Positions 25,539-34,247 are shown, numbered from the stretch's first letter. The stretch: 64,000 bases of DNA from Pseudonocardia ammonioxydans (GCF_900115005.1 NZ_FOUY01000031.1:1-64000); one strand, 5' to 3'. Translations and numbers: made by a program. The notes: a model not told the origin generated them from the sequence alone.

Positions 25539-26161
25539 CGGCGGCCGCCGTGCGCGACGACCGGCGCAGCCTCGGCCTGATCGTCGTCGGCCTGCTCGCC
25601 GGGGCCGCCGCGCTGTGGGGGGCCGGGTCGGCGTCGTGGTTCACCGTCGAGGTGCCGACCGCGACGCGGGGCACGGTCGCGGCGTCCGCGACGGGCGCCC
25701 AGCTGCAGCCCGCCGTCACCGCGGTCGCGGCGCTGCTGGTCGCCGCCGTCGCCGCGCTGGTCGCACTGTCCGGGATCGCCCGCCGGCTGCTCGGTGTGCT
25801 GGTCGCGGCCGGTGCCCTGGCCGCCGCGGGCCTGACCGTGCGGATGGTCGTGGTCCCGCCGTCGGCGACCGAGCTCGCCTCGGCGCGGGCCGGGCTGACC
25901 GCGCCGAACGCGCCGGAGGGTGTGGGCCCGGTGACGGCGACGCCGTGGCCGTGGCTGGCGGTCGCCGGCGGGGTGCTGGCGGTGGCCGCCGCGGTCCTGC
26001 TCGTCCTGCGGGAGCCGCGGCTGCCCCGGCTCGGGGCCCGCTACTCGGCCCCGGGGGCGACCGAGCGGGCCGCCGACGACACGGACCCGGACCGCGCGGC
26101 GTGGGAACGCCTCGACGCGGGCGGCGACCCGACCGTCGGCCCGCGCGAGGGGGAGAACTAG
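25535..26161 (+). CDS. Trp biosynthesis-associated membrane protein (TIGR02234 type)
   Basis: This 208-residue protein has four transmembrane helices (about 12-32, 58-80, 84-104 and 143-162), with WGAGSASWFTVEVP after the first, as seen in the actinobacterial Trp-operon membrane family. Its role is unknown; membership rests on position between trpE and trpC and on the helix pattern. GTG 25535 overlaps the trpE stop. The C-terminal 40 residues are soluble and acidic. Confidence 0.85.
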   Translation: MTAAAVRDDRRSLGLIVVGLLAGAAALWGAGSASWFTVEVPTATRGTVAASATGAQLQPAVTAVAALLVAAVAALVALSGIARRLLGVLVAAGALAAAGLTVRMVVVPPSATELASARAGLTAPNAPEGVGPVTATPWPWLAVAGGVLAVAAAVLLVLREPRLPRLGARYSAPGATERAADDTDPDRAAWERLDAGGDPTVGPREGEN

Positions 26162-26210
26162 CATGACGCCGACGACCGGGCAACCCGCGAGCGGAGGAGG
26201 AGTCGACACG

Positions 26211-27053
26211 GTGGCGCAGCAGAACGGGACCGGCGGCCGGGGGCCGAGCGTCCTGGAGTCCATCGTGGACGGCGTCCGCGAGGATCTCGCGGAGCGCGAG
26301 AAGGTCGTCGACCTCGAGGAGATCAAGCGCCGGGCGGCCGCGGCCCCGCCGCCGCGTGACGCGCTGGCCGCGCTGCGCGAGCCGGGCGTCGGCGTGATCG
26401 CCGAGGTCAAGCGGGCCAGCCCGTCCAAGGGCGCGCTCGCGGCCATCGCGGACCCGGCCGAGCTCGCCGGCGTCTACGCCGAGGGCGGCGCCCGGGTGAT
26501 CAGCGTGCTGACCGAGCAGCGCCGGTTCGGTGGGTCGCTCGCCGACCTCGACGCCGTCCGCGCCCGGGTCGACGTGCCGCTGCTGCGCAAGGACTTCATC
26601 GTCACCCCGTACCAGGTGCACGAGGCCCGCGCGCACGGCGCCGACGTCGTGCTGCTGATCGTCGCCGCGCTGGAGCAGCCGGTGCTCGAGTCGCTGCTCG
26701 ACCGGGTCGAGTCGCTCGGCATGACGCCGCTGGTCGAGGTGCACACCGAGGAGGAGTGCGACCGCGCCCTGGAGGCCGGCGCCACGCTCGTCGGCGTCAA
26801 CTCGCGCAACCTGCACACCCTCGAGGTGAACCGGTCGGTGTTCGGGCAGATCGCGCCCGGGCTGCCGTCGAACGTGCTCAAGGTCGCCGAGTCCGGCGTC
26901 CGCGGGCCCGGTGACCTGCTCACCTACGCCGGCTGGGGTGCCGACGCGGTACTCGTCGGCGAGGGGCTGGTGACCAGCGGCGACCCGGCCTCGGCCGTGC
27001 GCGGGCTGGTCGCGGCGGGCTTCCACCCGTCCTGCAGCCGCTCCGGCGCCTGA
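26211..27053 (+). CDS. trpC: Indole-3-glycerol phosphate synthase
   Basis: TrpC forms indole-3-glycerol phosphate. The barrel has VIAEVKRASPSKGAL, the catalytic Lys in PLLRKDFIVTPYQV, TPLVEVHTEEECDRAL, GVNSRNLHTLEV, and AESGVRGPGDLL. GTG 26211 is preferred because GGAGGAGGAG lies about nine bases upstream (26192-26201) and gives a 280-residue protein; ATG 26163 would add 16 residues. The C-terminus is complete. In related genomes trpB and trpA follow, but here only one base separates the trpC stop from the lgt start. Confidence 0.96.
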   Translation: MAQQNGTGGRGPSVLESIVDGVREDLAEREKVVDLEEIKRRAAAAPPPRDALAALREPGVGVIAEVKRASPSKGALAAIADPAELAGVYAEGGARVISVLTEQRRFGGSLADLDAVRARVDVPLLRKDFIVTPYQVHEARAHGADVVLLIVAALEQPVLESLLDRVESLGMTPLVEVHTEEECDRALEAGATLVGVNSRNLHTLEVNRSVFGQIAPGLPSNVLKVAESGVRGPGDLLTYAGWGADAVLVGEGLVTSGDPASAVRGLVAAGFHPSCSRSGA

Positions 27054-27054
27054 G

Positions 27055-27963
27055 GTGTCGGCGACCCTCGCCGCGGTACTGCCGGCCGCCATCCCGAGCC
27101 CGGACCGCGGCGTCTGGCACCTCGGCCCGATCCCGATCCGGGCGTACGCGCTCTGCATCATCGCCGGGATCGTGATCGCGCTGTGGTGGGGCGAGCGCCG
27201 GCTCGTCGCCCGCGGCGGGCGGCCCGGGACGGTACTCGACGTCGCGGTCTGGGCCATCCCGTTCGGCCTGGTCGGCGGTCGGCTCTACCACGTCGCCACC
27301 GACTGGCACGTCTACTTCGGTCCGGGTGGGGACCCGCTCGGGGCGCTGGAGATCTGGAACGGCGGGCTGGGCATCTGGGGTGCGATCGCGCTCGGCGGGG
27401 TCGGCGCCTGGATCGGCTGCCGCCGGTACGGCGTGCCGCTGCCGGCGTTCGCCGACGCCGTCGCCCCGGGCATCGTCGCCGCCCAGGCGGTCGGCCGGCT
27501 CGGCAACTGGTTCAACCAGGAGCTCTACGGCGGACCGACCACGTTGCCGTGGGGCCTGGAGATCTACCGGCGGGTCGACCCGGCCACCGGCCTGGAGGAC
27601 CCGATCGGCGGTGTCGCCCTGGATGCGACACCGATCGCCGTCGTGCACCCGACGTTCCTCTACGAGCTGCTGTGGAACCTCGCCGTCGCCGTCGTGGTGG
27701 TGCTCGCCGACCGCTGGTTCCGGCTCGGCCACGGGCGGGCGTTCGCGGTCTACGTCGCCGGCTACACGCTCGGCCGGTTCTTCATCGAGCTGATGCGCAC
27801 CGACCCGGCCACCCGGGTGTTCGGCGACGTGCGGATCAACGTCGTCGTCGCCGCGGTGCTGTTCGTGGCGGCGACGGCCTACGTCGTGTTCGCGCCGAAG
27901 GGCCGGGAGGAGATTTCCCAGCCGGACCCCGAGCGCGGGGACCCCGAGCGCGAGGACGCATGA
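27055..27963 (+). CDS. lgt: Prolipoprotein diacylglyceryl transferase
   Basis: Lgt attaches diacylglycerol to the lipobox Cys of prolipoproteins in the cytoplasmic membrane. The 302-residue protein has seven helices, the signature RLGNWFNQELYGGPT (about 150-164), HPTFLYELLWN, and the essential Arg in GRFFIELMRTDP. The N-terminal GPIPIRAYALCIIAGI is also typical. GTG 27055 begins one base after the trpC stop. It overlaps the next gene by four bases. A lipoprotein substrate (M28 peptidase) is encoded 0.8 kb downstream. Confidence 0.96.
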   Translation: MSATLAAVLPAAIPSPDRGVWHLGPIPIRAYALCIIAGIVIALWWGERRLVARGGRPGTVLDVAVWAIPFGLVGGRLYHVATDWHVYFGPGGDPLGALEIWNGGLGIWGAIALGGVGAWIGCRRYGVPLPAFADAVAPGIVAAQAVGRLGNWFNQELYGGPTTLPWGLEIYRRVDPATGLEDPIGGVALDATPIAVVHPTFLYELLWNLAVAVVVVLADRWFRLGHGRAFAVYVAGYTLGRFFIELMRTDPATRVFGDVRINVVVAAVLFVAATAYVVFAPKGREEISQPDPERGDPEREDA

Positions 27964-28598
27964 CGGCCTTCGCGGGCTTCGGTGACGGCGCGGTCGAGTT
28001 CTACGACGGCCTGCTCGCCGACAACTCCAAGGCGTACTGGACCGACCACCGGGCGATCTACGAGGACGACGTCCGCGGGCCCATGCTCGCGCTGCTCGCC
28101 GACCTCGAGCCCGAGTTCGGCGAGGGCAAGGTGTTCCGCCCGTACCGCGACGTGCGGTTCTCCGCCGACAAGACCCCGTACAAGACGCACTGCGGCGGCT
28201 ACACGGCGCCGTTCTACGTCGAGGTGTCGTCGGAGGGGATGCTCGCCGCGGGCGGGTACTACGCGATGGCCCCGGACCAGCTGGGCCGCTTCCGGACCGC
28301 GGTGGACGACGAGCGCCGCGGTGAGGACCTGCGCGCGCGGCTGGCCGACGCCACGGCCGGCGGGTTGACTGTCGGCGGCGCGACGCTCAAGACCCGTCCG
28401 CGGGGTACCCCGGCCGACCATCCGCGGCTCGACCTGTTGCGCCACACCGGGCTGTACGTGTCCCGCCGGTGGCCGCCGGACGACGTGCTGCACGGCCCCC
28501 GCGCCCGGGACCGGGTCCGGAAGGTCTGGCGGGCGGCCGGGCCGGTCACCGAGTGGCTGGCCGATCACGTCGGCCCGAGCGACCAGCCGAGGCGCTGA
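27960..28598 (+). CDS. DUF2461 domain protein
   Basis: This 212-residue soluble protein matches the DUF2461 family: FYDGLLADNSKAYWTDHRAIYEDDVRGPM at the start, then FRPYRDVRFSADKTPYKTHCGGY, then YYAMAPDQLGRFRTAV. The biochemical role of the family is unknown. ATG 27960 overlaps the lgt stop (ATGA). It ends the trpE to lgt transcription unit. Confidence 0.92.
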   Translation: MTAFAGFGDGAVEFYDGLLADNSKAYWTDHRAIYEDDVRGPMLALLADLEPEFGEGKVFRPYRDVRFSADKTPYKTHCGGYTAPFYVEVSSEGMLAAGGYYAMAPDQLGRFRTAVDDERRGEDLRARLADATAGGLTVGGATLKTRPRGTPADHPRLDLLRHTGLYVSRRWPPDDVLHGPRARDRVRKVWRAAGPVTEWLADHVGPSDQPRR

Positions 28599-28750
28599 GC
28601 GCCCCGCTAAGCGACCCCCACCGGACAAATGCCTGTGCAGCCCGACGGTGCTGTGCCAGGGTCGGGTACCGGTGCTCTTCCGGGCGGTCCCGGTGAACCG
28701 GCGACCGGGCGTGCGGCGAACACCGGACACGCGACGACGGGGGGACCGGC

Positions 28751-29845
28751 ATGGGGCCGTACGCACCGCACCGACTGTCCGGGTTGCATCGACCGTCCGG
28801 GCGACCCCGGCGGTCCGGCGGACGAGCAGGGTGGTGGCGGGCCCGGGCCGCGGCCGCGCTGCTGGCCGTCGGGGTCCTGGTGCTCGCCGGGTGCACGTCC
28901 GCGCCGGAGGCCGACGCCCCTCCGGGCCCGCCGGGTGACGCCCTGTCCGAGCGGCTCGCGGCGGCGGCGAGCGGTGCCGCGGCCGTCCCGCACCTGGAGG
29001 CGCTGCAGCGGATCGCCGAGGAGAACGGCGGCAACCGGGCGGCGGGCACACCCGGCTACGCGCGCTCGGTCGACTACGTGGCGGGGGTGCTGCGCGACGC
29101 CGGGTTCGACGTGAGCACGCCGACGTACTACGACGACGACCAGGACCGCGAGATGCGCAACGTCGTCGCCCGCACCCGCGGCGGCGACCCCGGCGCGGTC
29201 GTGCTCGCCGGGGCCCACCTGGACTCGGTGACCGAGGGGCCGGGCATCAACGACGACGGCACCGGCGTCGCGGCCCTGCTGGAGATCGCGACCCGGTTCG
29301 GCTCGGAACCGGGCACGACCAACACGGTGGCGTTCGGGTTCTGGGGCTCGGAGGAGGAGGGGCTGCACGGGTCGCGCGGCTACGTCCGCGACCTCGGCCG
29401 CGAGGAGCGGGCCGCCCACCTGATGTATCTCAACATGGACATGCTCGGCTCTCCGAACGGCGGCTACTTCGTGCACGGCGGGATCGGCGACGACGACTCC
29501 GAGACCGGTCCGCCCGGGTCCGGGACGGTGGCCTCCGTGCTCACCGAGGAGCTCGCCGCGACCGGGGTGACCGCGGAGCGCATGCCGCTCTACGGCGACG
29601 ACGACGGTCCGTTCGTCAAGGCCGGGATCCCCACCGCGAGCGCGGTGACCGGGGACTCCGAGAGCAAGACCGAGGAGCAGGCCGCGGCCTGGGGCGGCAC
29701 CGCGGGCGAGGTCTACGACCGGTGCTACCACTCGGCCTGCGACACGCTCGCCAACGTCGACCGGGAGCGGCTGGACCACTACACGAAGGCGATCGCGGCC
29801 ACGCTCGCCCGGTTCGCCATGTCGGAGAGCCGCCCGGCGGGCTGA
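28751..29845 (+). CDS. M28-family zinc aminopeptidase, lipoprotein
   Basis: This 364-residue secreted peptidase begins with a long basic n-region and a lipoprotein signal peptide ending LVLAGC, the lipidated residue being Cys48. Di-zinc ligands of the M28 family are visible: His/Asp in AGAHLDSV, Asp in GINDDGTGVAALLE, Glu pair in GSEEEGLHGSRGY, Asp in NMDMLGSPN, and His in CYHSACDT. It resembles Streptomyces griseus aminopeptidase S. It would act at the outer face of the membrane. A DPP-rich linker follows the lipobox. No PA domain is present. ATG 28751 is the first start after a 152-base gap. Confidence 0.93.
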   Translation: MGPYAPHRLSGLHRPSGRPRRSGGRAGWWRARAAAALLAVGVLVLAGCTSAPEADAPPGPPGDALSERLAAAASGAAAVPHLEALQRIAEENGGNRAAGTPGYARSVDYVAGVLRDAGFDVSTPTYYDDDQDREMRNVVARTRGGDPGAVVLAGAHLDSVTEGPGINDDGTGVAALLEIATRFGSEPGTTNTVAFGFWGSEEEGLHGSRGYVRDLGREERAAHLMYLNMDMLGSPNGGYFVHGGIGDDDSETGPPGSGTVASVLTEELAATGVTAERMPLYGDDDGPFVKAGIPTASAVTGDSESKTEEQAAAWGGTAGEVYDRCYHSACDTLANVDRERLDHYTKAIAATLARFAMSESRPAG

Positions 29846-29860
29846 GGCACCGGCCCCGCC

Positions 29861-29916
29861 CGCCCGGTCACGCGCGCCCGGTCACGCGGGCCCGGTCACG
29901 CCCGGCCGGTCATGCA
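29861..29916. repeat. 14-bp tandem repeat, four copies, between convergent genes
   Basis: CGCCCGGTCACGCG recurs at 29861, 29875, 29889 and 29903 with rising divergence. The last copy contains the stop codon of the minus-strand VanZ-like gene. It fills the gap after the M28 peptidase gene and may form weak hairpins between copies. Confidence 0.7.
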
Positions 29917-30242
29917 GCCGACCGGCGGCGGGCTACCGCCGCGTACAGCACCAGGCCCAGCGCAGCACCGGCCACGTCGACCAGCCCGTCGACCAGGTCG
30001 CCGCTGCGCCCGAGGGGCAGCACCGCCTGCAGCACCTCGGACGCGGCCGCGTACACGGCCAGCCCGCCCAGCAGAGGCCACGTGCGGATCTCGGCGATCC
30101 GCCCGGTCACCGCGAGGAGGGCGAACACGCCCAGGTGCACCAGCTTGTCGGTCCCCGGCGGCGCGACCGGGACCCCGGACGCCGGGGTGAACAGCACTCC
30201 CAGGCTCAGCAGGACGGCGAGGACGAACGGCTGGACACGCAC
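29910..30242 (-). CDS. VanZ-like small membrane protein
   Basis: This 110-residue protein has three or four hydrophobic helices with the VanZ-type motif region DKLVHLGVFALLAVTG and a C-terminal LVDGLVDVAGAALGLVLYAAVARR. VanZ proteins give low-level teicoplanin resistance in enterococci, but most actinobacterial homologues have unknown roles. GTG 30242 is chosen because GGGAGGAGA lies about ten bases upstream; a longer frame to 30311 lacks support. It is divergent from pyk. Confidence 0.78.
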   Translation of the reverse strand: MRVQPFVLAVLLSLGVLFTPASGVPVAPPGTDKLVHLGVFALLAVTGRIAEIRTWPLLGGLAVYAAASEVLQAVLPLGRSGDLVDGLVDVAGAALGLVLYAAVARRRSAA

Positions 30243-30321
30243 CCGATCAGTCTCCTCCCGCGGGTCCGGGCCCTCGCGGGCCGCCACCCCCCGGTGCGGT
30301 GAACCGGCCACCGACAGGCCG

Positions 30322-30334
30322 GGTTCCGGGAACC
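30322..30334. promoter_or_regulatory. Palindrome GGTTCCGGGAACC upstream of pyk
   Basis: A perfect dyad with a one-base centre lies 20 bases before the pyk -10 box, over the expected -35 position, where a repressor would block transcription. No regulator is assigned. Confidence 0.3.
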
Positions 30335-30354
30335 GGATCGTTACAGAACAGCGC

Positions 30355-30360
30355 TACGCT
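30355..30360 (+). promoter_or_regulatory. -10 box TACGCT of leaderless pyk
   Basis: TACGCT is six bases before GTG 30367 with no Shine-Dalgarno sequence, consistent with a leaderless transcript starting at the start codon. Confidence 0.55.
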
Positions 30361-30366
30361 GACGCC

Positions 30367-31791
30367 GTGACACGTCGAACCAAGATCGTTTGCACTATCG
30401 GTCCGGCCACCGCGACTCCGGACCGGATCCGTGAGCTCGTCGACGCCGGGATGGACGTGGCCCGGCTCAACTTCAGTCACGGCGACCGTGCGGACCACAA
30501 GCGCGTCTACGACATGGTCCGCGCCGCCGCCGACGCCAGCGGTCGTGCCGTCGGCGTGCTGGCCGACCTGCAGGGGCCGAAGATCCGCCTCGGCCGGTTC
30601 GCCGACGGACCCACCGAGTGGAAGACCGGCGAGGAGGTGCGGATCACCGTCGAGGACGTGGCCGGCACCCACGACCGCGTCTCCACCACGTACAAGGGCC
30701 TCGCCCAGGACGCCCGGCCCGACGACCGCCTGCTCGTCGACGACGGCAAGGTCGGCCTGCGCGTGATCGCCGTCGAGGGCGACGACGTGGTCTGCAAGGT
30801 CACCGAGGGCGGCCCGGTCTCGGACAACAAGGGCCTCTCCCTGCCCGGGATGAACATCTCGGTGCCCGCACTGTCCGACAAGGACATCGCCGACCTCGAG
30901 TTCGCGATGTCGCTGCGCGTCGACGTCGTCGCGCTCTCGTTCGTGCGCAGCCCGGCCGACATCGACGGCGCGCACAAGGTGATGGACTCTTCCGGGTACG
31001 GCCGGGTGCCGGTCGTGGCCAAGCTGGAGAAGCCGGAGGCGGTCGACAACCTCGAGGCCGTCGTGCTCGCCTTCGACGGGATCATGGTCGCCCGCGGCGA
31101 CCTCGGCGTCGAGCTGCCGCTGCAGAACGTGCCGCTGGTGCAGAAGCGGGCCGTGCAGATCGCCCGGGAGAACGCGAAGCCGGTCATCGTCGCCACCCAG
31201 ATGCTGGAGTCGATGATCACCAACTCGCGCCCGACCCGCGCCGAGGCCTCGGACGTGGCGAACGCGGTGCTCGACGGCACCGACGCCGTCATGCTCTCCG
31301 GCGAGACCAGCGTCGGCCGCTACCCGATCAAGACGGTCCGCACGATGGCCGAGATCGTCGAGGCGGTCGAGTCCGGTCCGGCGAGCGTCCCGCCGCTGAA
31401 CCACGTGCCCCGCACCAAGCGCGGTGTGCTCTCCTACGCCGCCCGCGACATCGGCGAGCGGCTCTCGGCGCGGGCGCTGGTCGCGTTCTCCCAGTCCGGC
31501 GACACCGTGCGCCGGCTGGCCCGGCTGCACACCCGGCTGCCGCTGCTGGCGTTCACCCCGGAGGCCGCGGTGCGCAGCCAGCTCGCGATGACCTGGGGCG
31601 TCGAGACGTTCCTGGTCGACAAGGTCGACTCGACCGACGCCATGGTGCGCCAGGTCGACCAGGCCATACTGTCCATCGGCCGGTTCAAGCCGGGCGACCT
31701 GGTCGTGATCGTCGCCGGCTCGCCGCCCGCCACGGTCGGCTCGACCAACCTGATCCGGGTGCACCGGCTGGGCGAGGAGGACCACGCCTGA
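30367..31791 (+). CDS. pyk: Pyruvate kinase
   Basis: Pyruvate kinase makes ATP and pyruvate from phosphoenolpyruvate. The 474-residue protein begins TRRTKIVCTIGPATATPDRI, with MDVARLNFSHG, the active-site loop VVAKLEKPEAVDNLE, MVARGDLGVELP, KPVIVATQMLESMITN and DGTDAVMLSGETSVGRYP, followed by the C-terminal regulatory domain. Length and motifs are normal. GTG is favoured by the leaderless -10 box. It follows the lgt region, as often in actinobacteria. Confidence 0.97.
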   Translation: MTRRTKIVCTIGPATATPDRIRELVDAGMDVARLNFSHGDRADHKRVYDMVRAAADASGRAVGVLADLQGPKIRLGRFADGPTEWKTGEEVRITVEDVAGTHDRVSTTYKGLAQDARPDDRLLVDDGKVGLRVIAVEGDDVVCKVTEGGPVSDNKGLSLPGMNISVPALSDKDIADLEFAMSLRVDVVALSFVRSPADIDGAHKVMDSSGYGRVPVVAKLEKPEAVDNLEAVVLAFDGIMVARGDLGVELPLQNVPLVQKRAVQIARENAKPVIVATQMLESMITNSRPTRAEASDVANAVLDGTDAVMLSGETSVGRYPIKTVRTMAEIVEAVESGPASVPPLNHVPRTKRGVLSYAARDIGERLSARALVAFSQSGDTVRRLARLHTRLPLLAFTPEAAVRSQLAMTWGVETFLVDKVDSTDAMVRQVDQAILSIGRFKPGDLVVIVAGSPPATVGSTNLIRVHRLGEEDHA

Positions 31792-31839
31792 GGTGAGCGG
31801 ACGTCTCGCCCCGGCCGGCGTTCGGCATACTCGACGCCC

Positions 31840-32760
31840 GTGAGTCCCGAGCCCGTCCCCACGCAGACGCCGCCGCCCGCGACCGCCGCCGACGGCGAGC
31901 CGTGCGGCCAGGCCGTCCTCGACGACCTGGTCGCGTTGCTGGACCTGGAACGCCTGGAGGACAACCTCTTCCGCGGGGTGAGCCCACCGGTGACGCTGCC
32001 CCGGGTGTTCGGTGGCCAGGTCGCGGGACAGGCGCTCGTCGCGGCCGGCCGGACGGTGCCGGAGGACCGCCCCGTGCACTCGCTGCACGCCTACTTCATC
32101 CGTCCCGGCGACCCGAGCATCCCGATCGTCTACGAGACCGAGCGGGTGCGCGACGGCCGGTCGTTCACCACGCGCCGGGTGCTGGCCATCCAGCGCGGTG
32201 AGGCGATCTTCTCGCTGTCCGCGTCGTTCCAGCTCGAGCAGCAGGGGCTGGTGCACACCGAGCCGATGCCGACCGGTGTCCCGGCCCCCGACGAGGTCGA
32301 CGACCTCGGCGCGCGCGCCCTGCGCGGGGACGGTGGCTGGCTCGCCGACCTGCCGCGCCCGCTGGACATCCGGCTCATCGACGAGCCGGTCTGGTCACCG
32401 CACCGCACCGGTGCCTCCGACGAGCCGATCCGGCTGTGGCTGCGTGCGGACGGTCGGCTGCCCGACAACGACCTCCTGCACGTCTGCCTGCTGACCTACG
32501 CCAGCGACCTGACCCTGCTCGGCTCGGTGCTGGCCCGCCACGACGCGTCGGCCGCGCACCCGCAGATGGCCAGCCTGGACCACGCGATGTGGTTCCACCA
32601 GCCGTTCCGGGCCGACGAGTGGCTGCTCTACACCTGCTACTCGCCCGCGGCGTCCGGCGGACGCGGGCTGGCCGGGGGACGGTTCTTCGGCGCGGACGGC
32701 CGGCTGGTGGCGACGACCATGCAGGAGGGCCTGGTCCGGGTGCCGGGTACGCACCGGTGA
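31840..32760 (+). CDS. tesB: Acyl-CoA thioesterase II
   Basis: TesB hydrolyses acyl-CoA to free fatty acid and CoA. The 306-residue double hotdog protein shows FRGVSPPVTLPRVFGGQVAGQALVAAGRTV, HSLHAYFIRPGDPSIPIVYETERVRDGRSF, and in the second half SLDHAMWFHQPFRADEWLLYTCYSPAASGGRGLAGGRFF, with the Asp of the catalytic trio in LDHAMWFH. A CATACT hexamer eight bases before GTG 31840 may be its -10 box. It overlaps the next gene by four bases. Confidence 0.95.
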   Translation: MSPEPVPTQTPPPATAADGEPCGQAVLDDLVALLDLERLEDNLFRGVSPPVTLPRVFGGQVAGQALVAAGRTVPEDRPVHSLHAYFIRPGDPSIPIVYETERVRDGRSFTTRRVLAIQRGEAIFSLSASFQLEQQGLVHTEPMPTGVPAPDEVDDLGARALRGDGGWLADLPRPLDIRLIDEPVWSPHRTGASDEPIRLWLRADGRLPDNDLLHVCLLTYASDLTLLGSVLARHDASAAHPQMASLDHAMWFHQPFRADEWLLYTCYSPAASGGRGLAGGRFFGADGRLVATTMQEGLVRVPGTHR

Positions 32761-33470
32761 CGATCGAGGCCCAGGTCGGCATCGGCAGCGTCAACGGGGG
32801 ACGGCTGCCCGGTTTCCTGGTCCGGCCCGAGGATGACGGGACGCCCGGCCCGGCCCTGGTGATGATCTACGAGCTGTACGGGACGACCCCGGAGATGCGC
32901 CGGATCGCCCGCGAGCTCGCGCGGGCCGGCTACACGGTGCTGATCCCGGACCTGTTCGCCCGTGGCCGCGTCCGGTCGCTGTGCGTGGCCTCGACGATGA
33001 CGACGATGGCCACCGGGCGCGGTGCGGCGCTGGGCGACTGCGAGTCGGCCCGGCGCTGGCTCGCCGAGCAGCCCACCGTCGACGCCGACCGGATCGGCGT
33101 CATCGGGTTCTGCATGGGCGGCGGGTTCGCGCTGCTGCTGTCCCAGACCGGCCGCTACCGGGTGTCGGTGCCGTTCTACGGCCGCACCGGAGCCCGGGTG
33201 GAACCGGTCTGCCCGGTGGTCGCGAGCTTCGGGGGCCGGGACAAGGAGTTCGCCGACGGTTACCCGCAGCGGCTGGCCGACGAGCTCGCCGCGCGCGGCG
33301 TCCCGCACGACGTGAAGGTCTACCCCGAGGCGGGCCACTCGTTCATGACCCGCACGCCCGGGGTCACCGGCGCGATCGCCCAGCGGCTGCCGATCCGGGC
33401 CGGGTACCACGAGCCGTCCGCGACCGACGCGACCGAGCGGGTGCTGAGGTTCCTCGCCGAGCATCTCTGA
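32757..33470 (+). CDS. Dienelactone hydrolase family protein
   Basis: This 237-residue alpha/beta hydrolase of the DLH family has a Cys nucleophile in GFCMGGGFAL, Asp in GGRDKEFA, His in EAGHSFM, and the gating Glu in MIYELYG. These match carboxymethylenebutenolidase, but many actinobacterial members act on other esters or lactones. GTG 32757 overlaps tesB by four bases, so the two are coupled; the link between them is not clear. Confidence 0.9.
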   Translation: MTIEAQVGIGSVNGGRLPGFLVRPEDDGTPGPALVMIYELYGTTPEMRRIARELARAGYTVLIPDLFARGRVRSLCVASTMTTMATGRGAALGDCESARRWLAEQPTVDADRIGVIGFCMGGGFALLLSQTGRYRVSVPFYGRTGARVEPVCPVVASFGGRDKEFADGYPQRLADELAARGVPHDVKVYPEAGHSFMTRTPGVTGAIAQRLPIRAGYHEPSATDATERVLRFLAEHL

Positions 33471-33506
33471 GGTGATCGGGGGCTGGTGCCGGTGCAGTGG
33501 ACCCGG

Positions 33507-33944
33507 TCAGTGTCCGTGGTGCAGGGACACGGCACGCAGGTCCGGAAGGGCCCTGGCCAGCTCGTCGAAGTCCCGGTCCCGGTGCAGCAGAACGGCCCCG
33601 GTCCGTACCGCCACCGCGGCGATCAGGCAGTCGAGGAGCTTGCGCACCGTACGCCCGCCGGTTCGTGCCGAGCGGTACACCGTCGCCGCGGTGTGGAAAT
33701 CCACCGCCGGGTCCAGTGCCAGTCGGCGCAGCCCGGACGTCAGCGTCTCCAGCTTGTCGAGCACGGCGGGTGAGGTGGCCCCGGCGAGCAGCTCCATGAC
33801 GACGGGTTCGGTCGTGGCGACCCGGTCCGGTTCGGTCTGCAGGAGCCGTCGCACCTCCAGGTGGGCCGACGAGCCGGTGGCACGCAGATACTCGATCCAG
33901 ACCGAGGTGTCCAGCAGGCAGGGCTCGTCGTCCCGCGGGCGCAT
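33507..33944 (-). CDS. vapC: VapC-type PIN-domain ribonuclease toxin
   Basis: This 145-residue PIN-domain protein carries the acidic metal-binding residues Asp12 (LLDTSVWIEYL), Glu51 (VVMELLAG), Asp105 (LLDCLIAAVAV) and Asp123/Asp125 (HRDRDFDEL). VapC toxins cut tRNA or rRNA and are neutralised by the cognate VapB. Its ATG directly follows the vapB stop codon (TAG then ATG, no gap), which fits a type II toxin-antitoxin pair. It converges on the dienelactone hydrolase gene. Confidence 0.93.
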   Translation of the reverse strand: MRPRDDEPCLLDTSVWIEYLRATGSSAHLEVRRLLQTEPDRVATTEPVVMELLAGATSPAVLDKLETLTSGLRRLALDPAVDFHTAATVYRSARTGGRTVRKLLDCLIAAVAVRTGAVLLHRDRDFDELARALPDLRAVSLHHGH

Positions 33945-34154
33945 CTAGAACTCGGCGACGTCGGAGCGGCGGGCGTCGTCGAGGTCGCCCTCCCAGCCGA
34001 TGCCTTCCAGCCCGGCGAGGAACTCCGGGGACAGGCGCGGCCCGACCAGGCGCCGCAGGGCCAGGTCCACGGCTTCCCGCTTGCTCCGCAGGCCGTACCG
34101 GCGCATCACCTCGCCGACGAGCTCGTCGTCCAGGTCGATGTTGGTGCGGGCCAT
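33945..34154 (-). CDS. vapB: VapB-type antitoxin
   Basis: This 69-residue antitoxin has an N-terminal ribbon-helix-helix DNA-binding part (MARTNIDLDDELVGEVMRRYGL, then SKREAVDLALRRLV) and a C-terminal toxin-binding tail (IGWEGDLDDARRSDVAEF). ATG 34154 is supported by TATCGT six bases upstream (leaderless). VapB proteins bind their own promoter together with VapC; a direct repeat there may be the operator. Confidence 0.92.
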   Translation of the reverse strand: MARTNIDLDDELVGEVMRRYGLRSKREAVDLALRRLVGPRLSPEFLAGLEGIGWEGDLDDARRSDVAEF

Positions 34155-34172
34155 ACACCAACGATACACCGC
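34155..34172 (-). promoter_or_regulatory. vapBC promoter with direct repeats of GGTGTAT
   Basis: On the minus strand GGTGTAT occurs twice, 11 bases apart, the first spanning the -10 box TATCGT (34161-34166) and the second running into ATG 34154. The repeat is well placed as an antitoxin operator. Confidence 0.4.
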
Positions 34173-34247
34173 TGCGGCGGTGGCGCCCTGTGCAGCTGTG
34201 ACGAGCGCGGTGCGGCACCGGCGACCGGTGGGAGGCAGGATGGCGGC

